Assembly (NCBI GenBank): GCA_052043515.1
Contig: JBQEQX010000001.1
Location: 434,001 to 498,000, forward strand
DNA from: Ehrlichia sp052043515
Lineage (GTDB): Bacteria; Pseudomonadota; Alphaproteobacteria; Rickettsiales; Anaplasmataceae
Direction: 5' to 3'
DNA: 64,000 bases
The notes beneath the pieces were generated by a model. The model saw only the letters and a program-made list of their open reading frames with translations. It was not told where the DNA came from and searched no databases. A program made the position numbers and the translations under genes. Each line of letters opens with the position of its first letter. Positions within the stretch are counted from its first letter, which is position 1. Positions 30,325 through 40,906 of the stretch are shown here, one piece after another.

Positions 30325-31012
30325 ATTACATGACAAAAAACATATCAGAAATCATTAGATATAACTTTAAAAATGTTCAGTTATTAAACGAGGCATTAAC
30401 CCACCCAAGTGTAACATCAAAGGAGATGCTTAAATTTAATTATGAAAGACTAGAATTTTTGGGAGATGCAGTATTAAATATAGTAATATCTGAAATGCTA
30501 TTTAATATTTTTCCAAAAGATACGGAAGGTAGCCTTGCAAAAAAAGAAAACAGCTTTAGTTTGTGGCAATAAACTAGTAAAAATCGCACAATCTATAGAT
30601 CTAGGAAAGTTCATTGTTATGTCAGATGGTGAAAGAGCTTGTGGTGGAGAAAATAATTCTAGCAATTTAGAAAACGCATTAGAAGCTTTAATAGGAGCTA
30701 TATATCTTGACGGGGGATTAAAAAGCAGCACAAAGATTTATCAATGCATTTTGGAAGCATTCTGCAAAACATATGAGTACCCCACCACAAGATGCAAAAA
30801 CCATATTACAAGAATGGGCACAAGGGAAGGGATTACCTGCTCCAAGTTATCATACTATAGATAAACATGGACCAGATCATAATCCTATATTTACGGTAGA
30901 AGTCAGAATTCCTTCCTATCAAGCAGTACAAGCAGCAGGAAATAATAAAAAAATGGCTGAACAAAAAGCAGCAAGTTTAATGTTAAGTAATATTAACAGC
31001 AAAAAACAATGA
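30321..31012 (+). CDS. rnc: Ribonuclease III (two frame breaks)
   Basis: Double-strand-specific endoribonuclease for rRNA and mRNA processing. Mending the A7 run at 30539-30545 and the A4 run near 30766-30769 gives 229 residues, the usual length. The catalytic signature ERLEFLGDAVLNIVIS is intact, as is the second acidic helix ENALEALIGAIYLDGG. The C-terminal dsRNA-binding domain runs from KTILQEWAQGKGLP to KMAEQKAASLML. The ATG at 30321 overlaps the lolA stop; a second in-frame ATG lies three codons later. rnc is normally essential or nearly so in small genomes, which argues for sequence errors. Confidence 0.93.
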
Positions 31013-31542
31013 CACCAAAGATAAAAAATACAGTATATATACTAGTATTAATTATGCTATCAATGTTATGCCTTGTATACTCTTCAGTACCATTGTACAA
31101 GATATTTTGCAAAGTTACGGGTTATGGAGGAACAGTAAGAAGCAGTAAAATACTTAACAATGTAATAGGAAACACCAATATCAAGGTAAGGTTTAACGCT
31201 GATATTAATAAGCAATTACCGTGGAAATTTTATCCAGAAATACCGTATGTCACCGTAAAACCGGGAGAACAAAAATTAATTTTTTATCGAGCAGAAAATC
31301 TATCTGATAAAGATATTTCAGGTATGGCTGTATATAATGTTACGCCTCATAAAGCGGGAAAATACTTTAATAAAGTAGCTTGTTTTTGTTTTACTAAACA
31401 AACTTTATTGCCATATCAAAAAGCTATTATGCCTGTTTCATTTTTTATAGATCCAGCAATAGAAACAGATCCCGAAACTTCTGATGTTAAAATAATAACG
31501 CTTTCGTACGTATTCTTTAAATATAAGGAAAACACAAAATAG
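31009..31542 (+). CDS. ctaG: Cytochrome c oxidase assembly protein CtaG/Cox11
   Basis: Inserts the CuB copper ion into subunit I of aa3-type cytochrome oxidase. The 177-residue protein has one N-terminal membrane anchor (YILVLIMLSMLCLVYSSVPLY) followed by a periplasmic domain. Diagnostic features are PLYKIFCKVTGYGGT, the copper-binding pair in ACFCF, and the PVSFFIDP strand. It overlaps the rnc stop by four bases, ending the hflK-hflC-degP-lolA-rnc-ctaG unit. No frame break. Confidence 0.95.
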   Translation: MTPKIKNTVYILVLIMLSMLCLVYSSVPLYKIFCKVTGYGGTVRSSKILNNVIGNTNIKVRFNADINKQLPWKFYPEIPYVTVKPGEQKLIFYRAENLSDKDISGMAVYNVTPHKAGKYFNKVACFCFTKQTLLPYQKAIMPVSFFIDPAIETDPETSDVKIITLSYVFFKYKENTK

Positions 31543-31846
31543 TTCACACAAAATACTTACGATCAAATATAACCATGGGAGACCCCCCACCTTTCACTTA
31601 TAGACAATTTTGAAACATAGTAAACAAACTAGATATGGATGATATTACTCACACAATTAAAAGAAAAATTTGAGTTAATATACACATCGTGAACACCAAA
31701 ATTATAGATTATTAATATCATTTAATATATTCTTATCTATATAAACAAGTTGTTAATACAGTCATAACATTTATAATGAATATCGAATTTACTTGATATT
31801 TCCAAACTATAATATAGACTCTAGAAAAATGATTGTAAGGTTAGTA
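31543..31846. other. Spacer between ctaG and the M16 peptidase pair
   Basis: About 300 AT-rich bases with an isolated C6 run near 31586. No gene or convincing promoter identified. Confidence 0.5.
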
Positions 31847-33167
31847 ATGATTAGATATTTTATTTGTCTTTTGATAATTTTCTGCATTATAAGCAACCGT
31901 GCATTATCCTCAGAAATTAAAGTTATACATGAAAGGTTAGACAATGGCATCGAAGTATATGTTATTCCTAACGCGCGTGCACCAGTAGTTATGCATATGG
32001 TATTATACAAAGTAGGAGGATCTGATGATCCAGTAGGATATTCTGGACTAGCACATTTCTTTGAGCATTTAATGTTCAGTGGTACGGAAAAATTTCCTAA
32101 TCTTTTTTACTACTCTTAACAATATAGGAGCACAATTTAATGCAACCACTTCTCGATTCTGTACTATATATTACGAGCTAATACCAAAACAACATTTATC
32201 CACAGCTATGGATATTGAATCAGATAGAATGCAAAATTTAAAGATTACTGATAAAGCGTTCACGAGAGAACAAAACGTAGTATTAGAAGAAAGAAAAATG
32301 AGAGTTGAAAGTCATCCAAAAAATATATTAGAGGAGGAAATGGAAAATGCATTCTATTATAACGGATATGGCAGACCTGTAGTGGGATATGCGCATGAAA
32401 TTGATCAATATAATAAAAAAATCGCTGAAGTTTTCTATAAAAGCCATTACAGTCCTAATAATGCTATACTAGTTGTAGCTGGAGATGCGGAACCGAATGA
32501 GGTGATATCTCTTGCAAAAAAATATTATGGAAAGATAGAATCTCGTAATGGAGAATCGATTCGTGTTCCAAAATTAGAACCATCACACAAAACAAGTATG
32601 ACATTGACATTAGAAAACAATGCAGTAGAAATCCCGGAGTTGTTTTTAATGCATCAAGTGCCAAGTGGCATTATCAATAAAAATTACGTATTAAATATGA
32701 TAGCAGCAGAAATACTTGGTAATGGTAAACTTGGTATGCTTTACAATGATCTAGTGATTGATAATCCTATAGTTGCATCAATAACAGTAGATTACAACCA
32801 CTTATCCTATAGTGATGATTATCTCATTATCCATGCCATACCAAAAGATGGAGTATCAGTAAAAACTGTAGAAGAGGAAGTATACAAATCCATAAATAGC
32901 TATATTAAAAATGGCATCCCAGAAGAATATCTCGACAATATAAAATACAAAGTAAAGGCACACCTGGTTTACGCTTTCGATGGACTGGATTTTATATCAC
33001 ATTTTTATGGAATGCACTTAATTTTAGGAGTACCGCTCTCAGAAATTAACAACATATTTGGTATGATTGACGACATAAGTATTCAGGATGTTGATTCTAC
33101 TATCAAAAACATCTTCCAAAACAATATAAGGTTAGCTGGATATTTATTACCTAAATTAGGAGGTTAG
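31847..33167 (+). CDS. M16 zinc metallopeptidase, catalytic type (frame break)
   Basis: Pitrilysin-family peptidase related to mitochondrial processing peptidase beta and PqqL-like enzymes, probably periplasmic. The start at 31847 is chosen because AAGG precedes it and a signal peptide (IRYFICLLIIFCII) begins there; ATG 31829 is an alternative. The inverted zinc motif HFFEH gives H70, E73 and H74, with a downstream EER-x-MR helix supplying the third ligand region. One extra T in the run at 32103-32108 breaks the frame; mended, it reads FPNLFTTLNNIGAQFNATTS, and the protein is 439 residues. It is followed two bases later by a second M16 gene. Confidence 0.92.
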
Positions 33168-33169
33168 AT

Positions 33170-34531
33170 ATGAAAAATGCACTACGTTATATAGCGATAT
33201 TAATTCTCTCTTCATGCCTTAGTGATGCATACGCGAATGATGTCAATCTAGATATACTGAAGGCTACCACTCAAAACAATGTACATTACTTATACGTTGA
33301 ACACCATAACTTGCCAACAATTTCGTTAAAACTTGCATTTAAAAAAGCAGGATATGCTTACGATCCATCCGATAAACAAGGACTTGCGCAGTTTACATCA
33401 CGAGTGCTGCACAAAGGATCAAAAAATAATAATGAACTTAATTTTATAAAACAATTAGAAGGTAAAGGTATTGACTTAAGCTTCTCTGTAGACCAGGATA
33501 ACTTATATATATCTTTAAAAACTTTGTCAGAAAACCTTGAAGTGGCATTATCATTGCTGAGTGACTGTATATTTAATCCAATAACTGATCAAGCAATATT
33601 CCAGAAAGTTAAAGAGGATCAAATTGCAAATGTTAAAGCTCTATACGCATCTCCTAAATTTATAGCAAAGACTGAGTTAAATCATGCAGTATTCAAAGGA
33701 CACCCATACTCTAATAAAGTTTATGGAACATTACATACTATAAATAACATTAAGAAAGAAGATACATTGCGATACATAAAAAACAGCCTTGATAGAAATC
33801 AACTAGTGATTAGCGCAACAGGAGATATAGATGAAAGAAAGTTATCAGATTTGCTAGACAAGTACCTATTGTCTAACTTGCCGTTCGGTAATAACAAAAG
33901 CACTGTACCAGACACTACTCTAAATACCAAACAGAAGTTATTCTACGTACATAGAGATATACCACAAAGTATGATAATGTTTGCTGTAGATACAGTACCT
34001 TACAATCACAAAGACTATCATGCATCAAATCTATTTAATACTATATTGGGTGGATTAAATCTTAATTCAGTACTCATGCTAGAGTTACGCGACAAGTTAG
34101 GATTAACATATTATAGCGGGACCTCATTAAACAATATGGATCATAGCAACGTGTTACTTGGGATCGTAACCACTGATAATGCTACAGTAGAGCAATGTAT
34201 ATCGGTACTCACAGATATTTTAGAAAACATTAAAAAACAAGGAGTCAATGAAGCAATATTTTTGACTGCAAAATCTCGCATAATGAATTCTTTCATCTTA
34301 TCACTACTAAGTAATGATGATGTTGCAGACACACTGCTAGATTTACAGCTGCATAACCTAGATCCAAGTTATATCAATAAACATAACTCTAATTATGAAG
34401 CTATTACAATAGAAGAAGTCAATAGCATTGCACAGAAAATTTTATCTAACGAACTAGTAATGATTGAGGTTGGAAAAGATAATAATATAAATGGCCAAGA
34501 AATGCAGACCAAGCAGAATATCTTGGGTTAA
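33170..34531 (+). CDS. M16 peptidase-like protein lacking the zinc motif
   Basis: A 453-residue M16-family protein with a signal peptide or lipoprotein-like N terminus (ILILSSCLSDAYA). Where the catalytic partner has HFFEH, this protein has QFTSRVLHKG, so the zinc ligands are missing. The rest of the fold is recognisable, including FKGHPYSNKVYGT and LRDKLGLTYYSGTSLN near the C-terminal half. Pairing of one active and one inactive M16 subunit is known for mitochondrial processing peptidase and bacterial two-subunit M16B enzymes, so a heterodimer is inferred. Uninterrupted. Confidence 0.9.
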   Translation: MKNALRYIAILILSSCLSDAYANDVNLDILKATTQNNVHYLYVEHHNLPTISLKLAFKKAGYAYDPSDKQGLAQFTSRVLHKGSKNNNELNFIKQLEGKGIDLSFSVDQDNLYISLKTLSENLEVALSLLSDCIFNPITDQAIFQKVKEDQIANVKALYASPKFIAKTELNHAVFKGHPYSNKVYGTLHTINNIKKEDTLRYIKNSLDRNQLVISATGDIDERKLSDLLDKYLLSNLPFGNNKSTVPDTTLNTKQKLFYVHRDIPQSMIMFAVDTVPYNHKDYHASNLFNTILGGLNLNSVLMLELRDKLGLTYYSGTSLNNMDHSNVLLGIVTTDNATVEQCISVLTDILENIKKQGVNEAIFLTAKSRIMNSFILSLLSNDDVADTLLDLQLHNLDPSYINKHNSNYEAITIEEVNSIAQKILSNELVMIEVGKDNNINGQEMQTKQNILG

Positions 34532-35494
34532 CCAATAGAGATTTTCTGAAGTACTTGCACTGGTGTTATAAGAAAATTAAAAAGAAGTGATATACAATGA
34601 AATTACTTCGTGTAGAGTGCTTTCATTATGATTAACTAATAAATTTAGATATACTAATTAAATAAAGACTTTTTGATAAATGGAGTTCGTTATTTACGAG
34701 CCTTACCTTACAGAAGTGTAAATAAGCAACGATTATATAATAAATTAATTCACTTTTCAGGTTGATTTATTCTAAAAACCTCTCTATTTCTGTTTGCAAT
34801 GGAAATATTATAAGACATCTTAAGTATCAGGATTATATTAACTAATATACATTGCCTGAACAAATGTTGGCAAAGTTAAAATTTACATATTTCAAACACA
34901 TAAAATTATCTAGAACAACCAAGTATAAAGCCGTCTACTGAGATAACTCAATATTTCCATATACTAGCAGAAGAATACATGCTACCCTTATTCAGTAATA
35001 TTACTTACTCATTGTAAACTAACATTTATATTATCATATAACCTTCATAAGGCAACTACTAAAGGCCATAATTAAAAGATAATAAGCTCAACACTTTTAG
35101 ACAAAACCCTACGAAAACAAAATACACATAAGTCATTTTTAGACATTTGAAACACGTGACAAGATATTTAACTCAAACAGTAAATTCATATTGAAATTTT
35201 TTTACATTCCTACCTCAATATACAATAATTATTTAGTTTCTTGAACTAAAAGTTTTAACGTTCTACAATCCTGGACATGGTTAATTAATTATGAACAGGA
35301 ATATTCATCTTCCATATATTTAACAAATATTGTATATACACGAGTAATATTTCTTAATATATTAGCGTTATGAGCTCATTAATATTAATGTCGAAGGTTA
35401 TCCCGTGTTAGGATGTTTAGTATAGCTTTCTTGACAAGGTAACATCGACAGTTTAGAATTTTTTATGTTTTTCACTCTAATGGTATCCAATATT
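34532..35494. other. Long AT-rich gap
   Basis: About 960 bases with no supported gene. In-frame ATGs at 35465 and 35480 at its right end are alternative starts for the membrane protein that follows. Confidence 0.5.
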
Positions 35495-36149
35495 ATGAAC
35501 GAAAAGAAACTTTCAACGTTAATGTGTTTAGAAAAACTAGCCACATTAGTTATCACATTAAGTACTGCTGTAATCTTCCACGCAGCACTGGCTTCTAAAA
35601 AGGCTTAATCAATTAAACGCTCATACTATCACTATAATTGTTGCAGCCTCAATACTTTTACTTGCTATCCTTACATGTGCTTTGACACACTACTGTGCGA
35701 ATAAAAATTCAATGGAGAAAAAAGGAGACCACTTTTTTAAATATCTTGGACACACAGAGAGTAATACTAATATATTATTAACCTTAGTATCATTAATTCT
35801 TTTAGCAGCATTGTCAGGAGCATCTGGCTTATTAATGCGTAGCGGTATGCCCGTTGACATGTTTGATTTTGAAAATCCACTGTTGATGATAGTGTATGTC
35901 AGTGCAGCACTCTTGACCCTAACATTAATAGCGCATGCTGTAAAAAATATGGTTGCACCGGAAACTTGCATTGAATACAACGTAATATTAGACAAGAAAG
36001 AGTACGAAGATAAGATAGGAAGCAAAGCAGAAGAAGATTTAACAGAGAATCATCTATTATCGCATTTTGACTTCAAACCCAATACTTGTATGGTTAGGAT
36101 CTTCTCTAACGAAGGATATAGACAATATATGTCTGAATCACTTGTATAA
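35495..36149 (+). CDS. Four-helix membrane protein, unknown function (frame break)
   Basis: Removing one base from the A5 run at 35597-35601 joins an upstream frame (MNEKKLSTLMCLEKL) to the downstream one and gives about 217 residues. Four hydrophobic segments appear: around residues 15-33, 45-63, 86-105 and 118-137. A charged C-terminal domain of about 75 residues (KNMVAPETCIEYN, FKPNTCMVRIF) probably faces the cytoplasm. I do not recognise the family; it resembles lineage-specific Anaplasmataceae membrane proteins only in layout. Starts at 35465, 35480 or 35495 are all in frame and none has a clear ribosome site. Confidence 0.6.
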
Positions 36150-36375
36150 ATAAATCCTCATTTGAAACTGTTAATTTCATATTAACAATTTTCATTATTA
36201 CAAACACAAATTAGCAGTTTCATGTAGACCACCAATAACCAATATCTAGTTCTTCTCGTTGTATGTTTTCTAAGAAATAAGTTCTCAACAAAACACTATA
36301 AGACGGATTTTAGAGCACTAATCTCTTCACTAACCGCTGCTATACGAGAAGATAGTAGGTTAATAAATATAAAAT

Positions 36376-36831
36376 TCACCGTTCCCTTGTAAGCTTACTT
36401 GTAATCAAGTTTTTTCCCAATATTACCGCTACACCCAAAAATATAAAAGAATCTGCCAAATTAAAAGCAGGCCAATGCCAAGTATTAACATAAAAATCTA
36501 TAAAGTCACACACAGCACCATACCTTATCCTGTCAACTATATTCCCTATTGATCCTCCAATAATAACAGATAAAGGACCCCTATCAAATGAGCATAACAG
36601 TAAATAAAATAAAATAAACGTTATAACAATAGATATAGTACAAAAAACGACATTACTATACTTAAAGCTATGCAACACACCAAAACTAATTCCAGTATTC
36701 CATACCGTAGTCAGTTGTAAACAATCAAAAACTTGTATTACATTTGTATTTTCTAACAAACCAATTACATAGTACTTACTTAACTGGTCTATAAAAATCA
36801 ACATACATATTATCAATATATACTTTTTCAT
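36376..36831 (-). CDS. lspA: Prolipoprotein signal peptidase (SPase II)
   Basis: Inner-membrane aspartyl protease that removes the signal peptide from lipidated prolipoproteins. The 151-residue protein has four membrane segments. Conserved motifs are IDQLSKYYV, WNTGISFG, the first catalytic aspartate region GGSIGNIVDR with VCDFIDFYV, and the second in FNLADSFI. Its ATG overlaps the ribF stop by four bases, so ribF and lspA are translationally coupled, an arrangement common in many bacteria (usually with ileS between). No frame break. Confidence 0.95.
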   Translation of the reverse strand: MKKYILIICMLIFIDQLSKYYVIGLLENTNVIQVFDCLQLTTVWNTGISFGVLHSFKYSNVVFCTISIVITFILFYLLLCSFDRGPLSVIIGGSIGNIVDRIRYGAVCDFIDFYVNTWHWPAFNLADSFIFLGVAVILGKNLITSKLTRER

Positions 36832-37736
36832 AATTTCTTTTTTACTTTAGAAATATCATCTTTAATCTGCTGCTTTAACTCTTCCACAGTACTAAACTTA
36901 AACTCAGAACGTACAAACTCTAATAACTGGACAGACACTAATTGATCGTATATATCATCATCAAAATCAAAAATATGCATCTCTAATATAGGGAATTTTA
37001 TATCATTGAATGTAGGCCTCAATCCAATATTAACTATTCCATTTAACCACATAGTACTATCACTAATCCTGATACGGGCAGAATATACTCCGACCTTAGG
37101 TACCAACATATGCTCAATGCTAACATTAACTGTAGGAAACCCAATGAGACGTCCTCTAGCTAATCCTTTCATTACTTTACCATTAATCTGGTATGACCTA
37201 CCTAAAACCTTATTTGCAAAATCCATGCGACCTTGAGACAAACATTCCCTAATCAATGAAGAAGAACATAATACATCATCTATAAGAACTGGATCTACTT
37301 TTACAATTTTATAATTATAAACAGTTGAATAGTAACGCAATAAATCTATATTCCCCAAACATCTATGGCCAAAAAAACAATTATGTCCCATAACAATATA
37401 TTTTACATTACAACTATTCACTAATACATATTCTATAAAAGCATCAGGAGATAATTGTGAAAAATTTTCATCAAAGTTAATTATATATAAGTAATCTATT
37501 CCACAATTTTGTAATAAATAAACCTTTTGCTCTAAATCTAATAAAAGAAAATTTCTTCTATTCCTCAAATACTCAGAAGGATGTGGATCAAATGTAATAA
37601 TTGTAGAAGCTAAATTTTCTTTAAACGCAACATCTTTTACTGTATCAATTATTAACTGATGTCCTAAATGTACTCCATCAAAATTCCCGAAAGCAAGAAC
37701 ACTACGTACATTACCTTTTTTGATTAGGATAACCAT
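36828..37736 (-). CDS. ribF: Bifunctional riboflavin kinase/FAD synthetase
   Basis: Converts riboflavin to FMN and FMN to FAD in the cytoplasm. The 302-residue protein has an N-terminal nucleotidyltransferase domain with FGNFDGVHLGHQ and a downstream LIRECLSQG. The C-terminal flavokinase domain has GRGRLIGFPTVN in the form ARGRLIGFPTVN, VYSARI, NIGLRPTF and HIFDFDDDIYDQ. Start at 37736. It is divergent from grxC, whose start lies about 100 bases away, and coupled to lspA. No frame break. Confidence 0.95.
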   Translation of the reverse strand: MVILIKKGNVRSVLAFGNFDGVHLGHQLIIDTVKDVAFKENLASTIITFDPHPSEYLRNRRNFLLLDLEQKVYLLQNCGIDYLYIINFDENFSQLSPDAFIEYVLVNSCNVKYIVMGHNCFFGHRCLGNIDLLRYYSTVYNYKIVKVDPVLIDDVLCSSSLIRECLSQGRMDFANKVLGRSYQINGKVMKGLARGRLIGFPTVNVSIEHMLVPKVGVYSARIRISDSTMWLNGIVNIGLRPTFNDIKFPILEMHIFDFDDDIYDQLVSVQLLEFVRSEFKFSTVEELKQQIKDDISKVKKKL

Positions 37737-37842
37737 ATATTATCTTCATAACAAATATTTAATAAAATTCCCCTCTTTACTTTTTCTGATTACTATGATA
37801 CCCAGAAAATGTTTTTTTATTGATAGTAGGATATCTATAGCG

Positions 37843-38085
37843 ATGAAAGTTATAATATACACTAAAGAGCTCTGCCCCTATTGTACTAAAGCAAAAACTT
37901 TATTCAACAAAAAACATGTTCCTTTCGAAGAGATCGATGTTACAGGTAATAGTGCTTTATTAGAAGAAATGATACAAAAGTCTGGTGGAATGAGAACTTT
38001 ACCACAAATATTTATCGACGGCAATCACATAGGCGGGTGTGATGACTTATATCAATTATATGAATCTGGTAAACTAGAACTGTAA
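37843..38085 (+). CDS. grxC: Glutaredoxin 3
   Basis: Small thiol-disulfide oxidoreductase that reduces mixed disulfides using glutathione. The ATG at 37843 gives the canonical 80-residue protein starting MKVIIYTKELCPYC, with active-site cysteines at 11 and 14. The TLPQIFIDG cis-proline loop and GGCDDLYQL glutathione-binding segment are present. The frame is open further upstream but that part is not conserved-looking. AGGA lies about 14 bases upstream, a poor spacing. Confidence 0.93.
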   Translation: MKVIIYTKELCPYCTKAKTLFNKKHVPFEEIDVTGNSALLEEMIQKSGGMRTLPQIFIDGNHIGGCDDLYQLYESGKLEL

Positions 38086-38538
38086 ATAGAGTAAAGTAAA
38101 GTTGAATATCATTTTCATTATAGCAGGTTGTTGTAGTTTTTGAAGTGCTTCTATTCAGATACTATGGGCTGTTCAATAACTGCGTTAAACTCACGTACGC
38201 AGGAGCGAGTTACATATATGTGGGGTTTGTTCTAAATAGTTACACATATCTCCGGCAAAATGTTGTACTGATTCCTTGATTATGATACTCGTTTTTTTAT
38301 TCTAAAATTATTTTCACTATATATGTGACTATCGTTTTATTTCATAAAGAAATGATAACATGCTAACTAATGTGGTTTCTGAATACAGAGTCACGTAAAA
38401 TTATATTAATATCATAAAGCTAATATCTTAAAAACTCACATACCTAGAAAAAAAACGTTACACGTTTTTTGACAATAAAGGATCACTTTTTTTCATTTTT
38501 AAGCACTGATAACTGGTACCAATTTTAAGGACACATAT
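38086..38538. other. Convergent gap between grxC and prmC
   Basis: About 450 bases. It contains the terminator-like palindrome listed separately; no gene recognised. Confidence 0.55.
38449..38469. terminator. Possible bidirectional terminator
   Basis: AAAAAACG and CGTTTTTT form an 8-bp perfect stem around a 5-base loop, between the convergent ends of grxC and prmC. The A and T tracts would serve as U-tracts on both strands, but only two GC pairs hold the stem, so confidence is modest. Confidence 0.38.
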
Positions 38539-39382
38539 TTACACTTGCTTAACCACTATACAACGCCGTGTTCCAGATAAATCATTATGATAAGAGTGGA
38601 ATTTTTAATCCATATTGAGAAACCATTGCATGAATTTGACTTTGATCTTCTCCTATTTCTAAGACAGCTACACCACCATCTCTTAAACACCTTTTTTACA
38701 ACTACAAAAATTTGCCTATAACTTTCCATCCCCACTGGACCACCATCTAAAGCAACACACGGTTCGTATAACACGATCTCCGGTTGCAACTTTGCAATTT
38801 TATTCCTTCTAATATAAGGAGGATTACTAACTATTAGATCAAACATCTCATAACAATTATCCCAAGAAGATAACTTCATTTTGATTCTATTATATACTCC
38901 GTGTTTTTTTAAAATTCTGATATGCAACCCTATAGGCCTTCACACTTTTTTCAACAGCTATACCGATAGCATTCTTATACTTTAATAATAAAATCGTTAA
39001 TAGACAGCCACTACCGGTGCCAAAATCTCCTATTATTAATCTACGATTCTTGTAAGGATACATTGTAAATACAGTAGAAATTATAGTTTCACTATCCGAC
39101 CTGGGATCTAGCACATTAGAATTTACAATAAAATCTGTACTCCAAAATTCTCTTCTACCTATGATGTGTGATATAGGTACATTAACAGAACGTTGCTCTA
39201 TCATTTTCCAAAACATCTCTACATCAGCTGCACTAACAGACATATGAGGATCAATTAATGCAACTAAACCTTTGTTCATTAAATGTCCAAGTATAACTTC
39301 TGCATCACGTTTCGGATTATCTACACCATGCAAAGATAAAAAAATCAACAGCCTTATTAAATAAAGAAATTACAGTATCCAT
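38539..39382 (-). CDS. prmC: Release factor glutamine methyltransferase (four frame breaks)
   Basis: Methylates the GGQ glutamine of peptide-release factors 1 and 2. The full protein of about 279 residues is recovered by removing one base from each of four runs: plus-strand A7 at 39338-39344, T7 at 38904-38910, T6 at 38692-38697 and T5 at 38602-38606. Restored segments include MDTVISLFNKAVDFLSLHG at the start, SHIIGRREFW, the SAM-binding DFGTGSGCLL, the catalytic NPPY in LIVSNPPYI, and YEPCVALDGG. The C terminus then ends in a SGTRRCIVV-type strand, as expected. It lies six bases downstream of map. Confidence 0.9.
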
Positions 39383-39388
39383 GGTAAA

Positions 39389-40189
39389 TTAGTATACATA
39401 AGGAGGACAATGAAAATTTCTTGGAGACAGTGTAAATATCTCTACTCCATTTTCAGTAACACCTAAAGAATGTTCAAACTGAGCTGATAAAGACAAGTCT
39501 CTAGTAGTAACAGTCCAACCATCTTTCTTATTCAGTACAGTATCATACCTTCCTGCATTTATCATTGGCTCTATTGTAAAAAACATTCCCTCTCTGATAA
39601 TAGTAAGATCGTCCGGATCATAATAATGTACTATATTAGGCGGAGCATGAAATACTTTACCTAAACCATGACCACAATAATCACGAACAATGGAATACCC
39701 ATATTTTTTCATTTCTTGCTCAATAGCTAACCCAATTTTATTGAGTTTTTGTCCAGGTATTACTTGTTCAATTGCAACATTTAATGCTCTATACGCAGCT
39801 TCACACAAACGTTTTGCCTTTATTGATGGTTCACCAACCCAATACATCCTACTAGTATCTCCATGCCAACCATTTAGTATAACAGTAACATCTATGTTTA
39901 CAATATCACCATCTTTCAAAGGTAAGTCATCAGGAATCCCATGACATACAACAAAATTCTTTGAAGTACAAATAGATTTAGGATAACCCCTATAACCAAG
40001 TGGAGCAGGAGTGGCGCCAACATTGACAATAAAATTATGACATAAATCATTCAGTTCATTAGTTGAAACCCCAGGTTTCACATATGAAGTAATAAAATCC
40101 AACACTTCTGCTGCAAGTTTGCCAGCATCATGCATATATTTAAAATCTTCTTTACTATGAATAGTTATATTTTTTCCTAAATTACTCAT
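39389..40189 (-). CDS. map: Methionine aminopeptidase, type I
   Basis: Dinuclear-metal enzyme removing the initiator methionine from nascent proteins. The 266-residue protein has the pita-bread fold signatures: HNFIVNVGATPAPLGYRGYP, then CHGIPDD, the metal ligands D in VNIDVTV and D in GDTSRM, H in GHGLG, and E in FTIEPMI and E in SAQFEHS. AGGAG lies upstream of the ATG at 40189. It is followed at six bases by prmC and probably co-transcribed with it. No frame break. Confidence 0.96.
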   Translation of the reverse strand: MSNLGKNITIHSKEDFKYMHDAGKLAAEVLDFITSYVKPGVSTNELNDLCHNFIVNVGATPAPLGYRGYPKSICTSKNFVVCHGIPDDLPLKDGDIVNIDVTVILNGWHGDTSRMYWVGEPSIKAKRLCEAAYRALNVAIEQVIPGQKLNKIGLAIEQEMKKYGYSIVRDYCGHGLGKVFHAPPNIVHYYDPDDLTIIREGMFFTIEPMINAGRYDTVLNKKDGWTVTTRDLSLSAQFEHSLGVTENGVEIFTLSPRNFHCPPYVY

Positions 40190-40906
40190 ATTCTCCTAAC
40201 AACATTAACCTTATAGTATATCAAATAGCACAATCTTGTATTTTTTTAAAAGAAAGAAAAATTTTAAATTCAAAAAAGCATCTTCACACCTCTTCTTGTA
40301 ATATAAACATAGCACAAGAATTATACTCATCAGGTAATAAAAGTACACTTGCTTTACCTAGGTTTAGTAAGTCTAGCAAAAAAATCTAAGAAAATTTAAA
40401 TTATTTGAATATATTACACAATAGGTTGTTTACACCTAACTGTTGTATGGGTATCACTTTCCATCCTTACAACAATTCTTCTTCTACGAATGTATTAAAC
40501 TCCAATACGACATCACATGTGTTGTACATTAAATTTACCTGAGATACAATGTCTACTCCTAACCAACAGCCTAAATTACCAATACCATTCTATAATTTTT
40601 CATCACCACCTTCTTTAATGTACAACTATAGAACGTTCTTATTGGAATACTACATCCACAAAACCCAACCCAGTAGTTTTATCCTTAATTAAATTGATTT
40701 AGCAAAGCACCACCAATTAACAAACTTTTCACTAGCTGCTTACTCTTATATATCCGTTCCAATAATTTATAAAATTAAGTACAATACTACCGCCTTATTA
40801 ACTCTATTGAAAATATTTCAAAATCGCTAATATAGCTACCTTACATATAAAATTAACTCCGTATCACTTTCATAACAGGCATATAAGCAACCTAACAGAT
40901 ATATTA
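40190..40906 (-). other. Gap with a coding-like trace, possible decayed gene
   Basis: About 715 bases between sucB and map, all read here on the minus strand. Between about 40450 and 40740, broken frames read KFVNWWCFAKS, GLGFVDVVFQ, then GIGNLGCWLGVDIVSQVN and CDVVLEFNTFVEEELL with stops between. The residue choice looks protein-like, but I do not recognise the family. It is most likely a decayed gene; homopolymer errors could also contribute. Confidence 0.35.
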
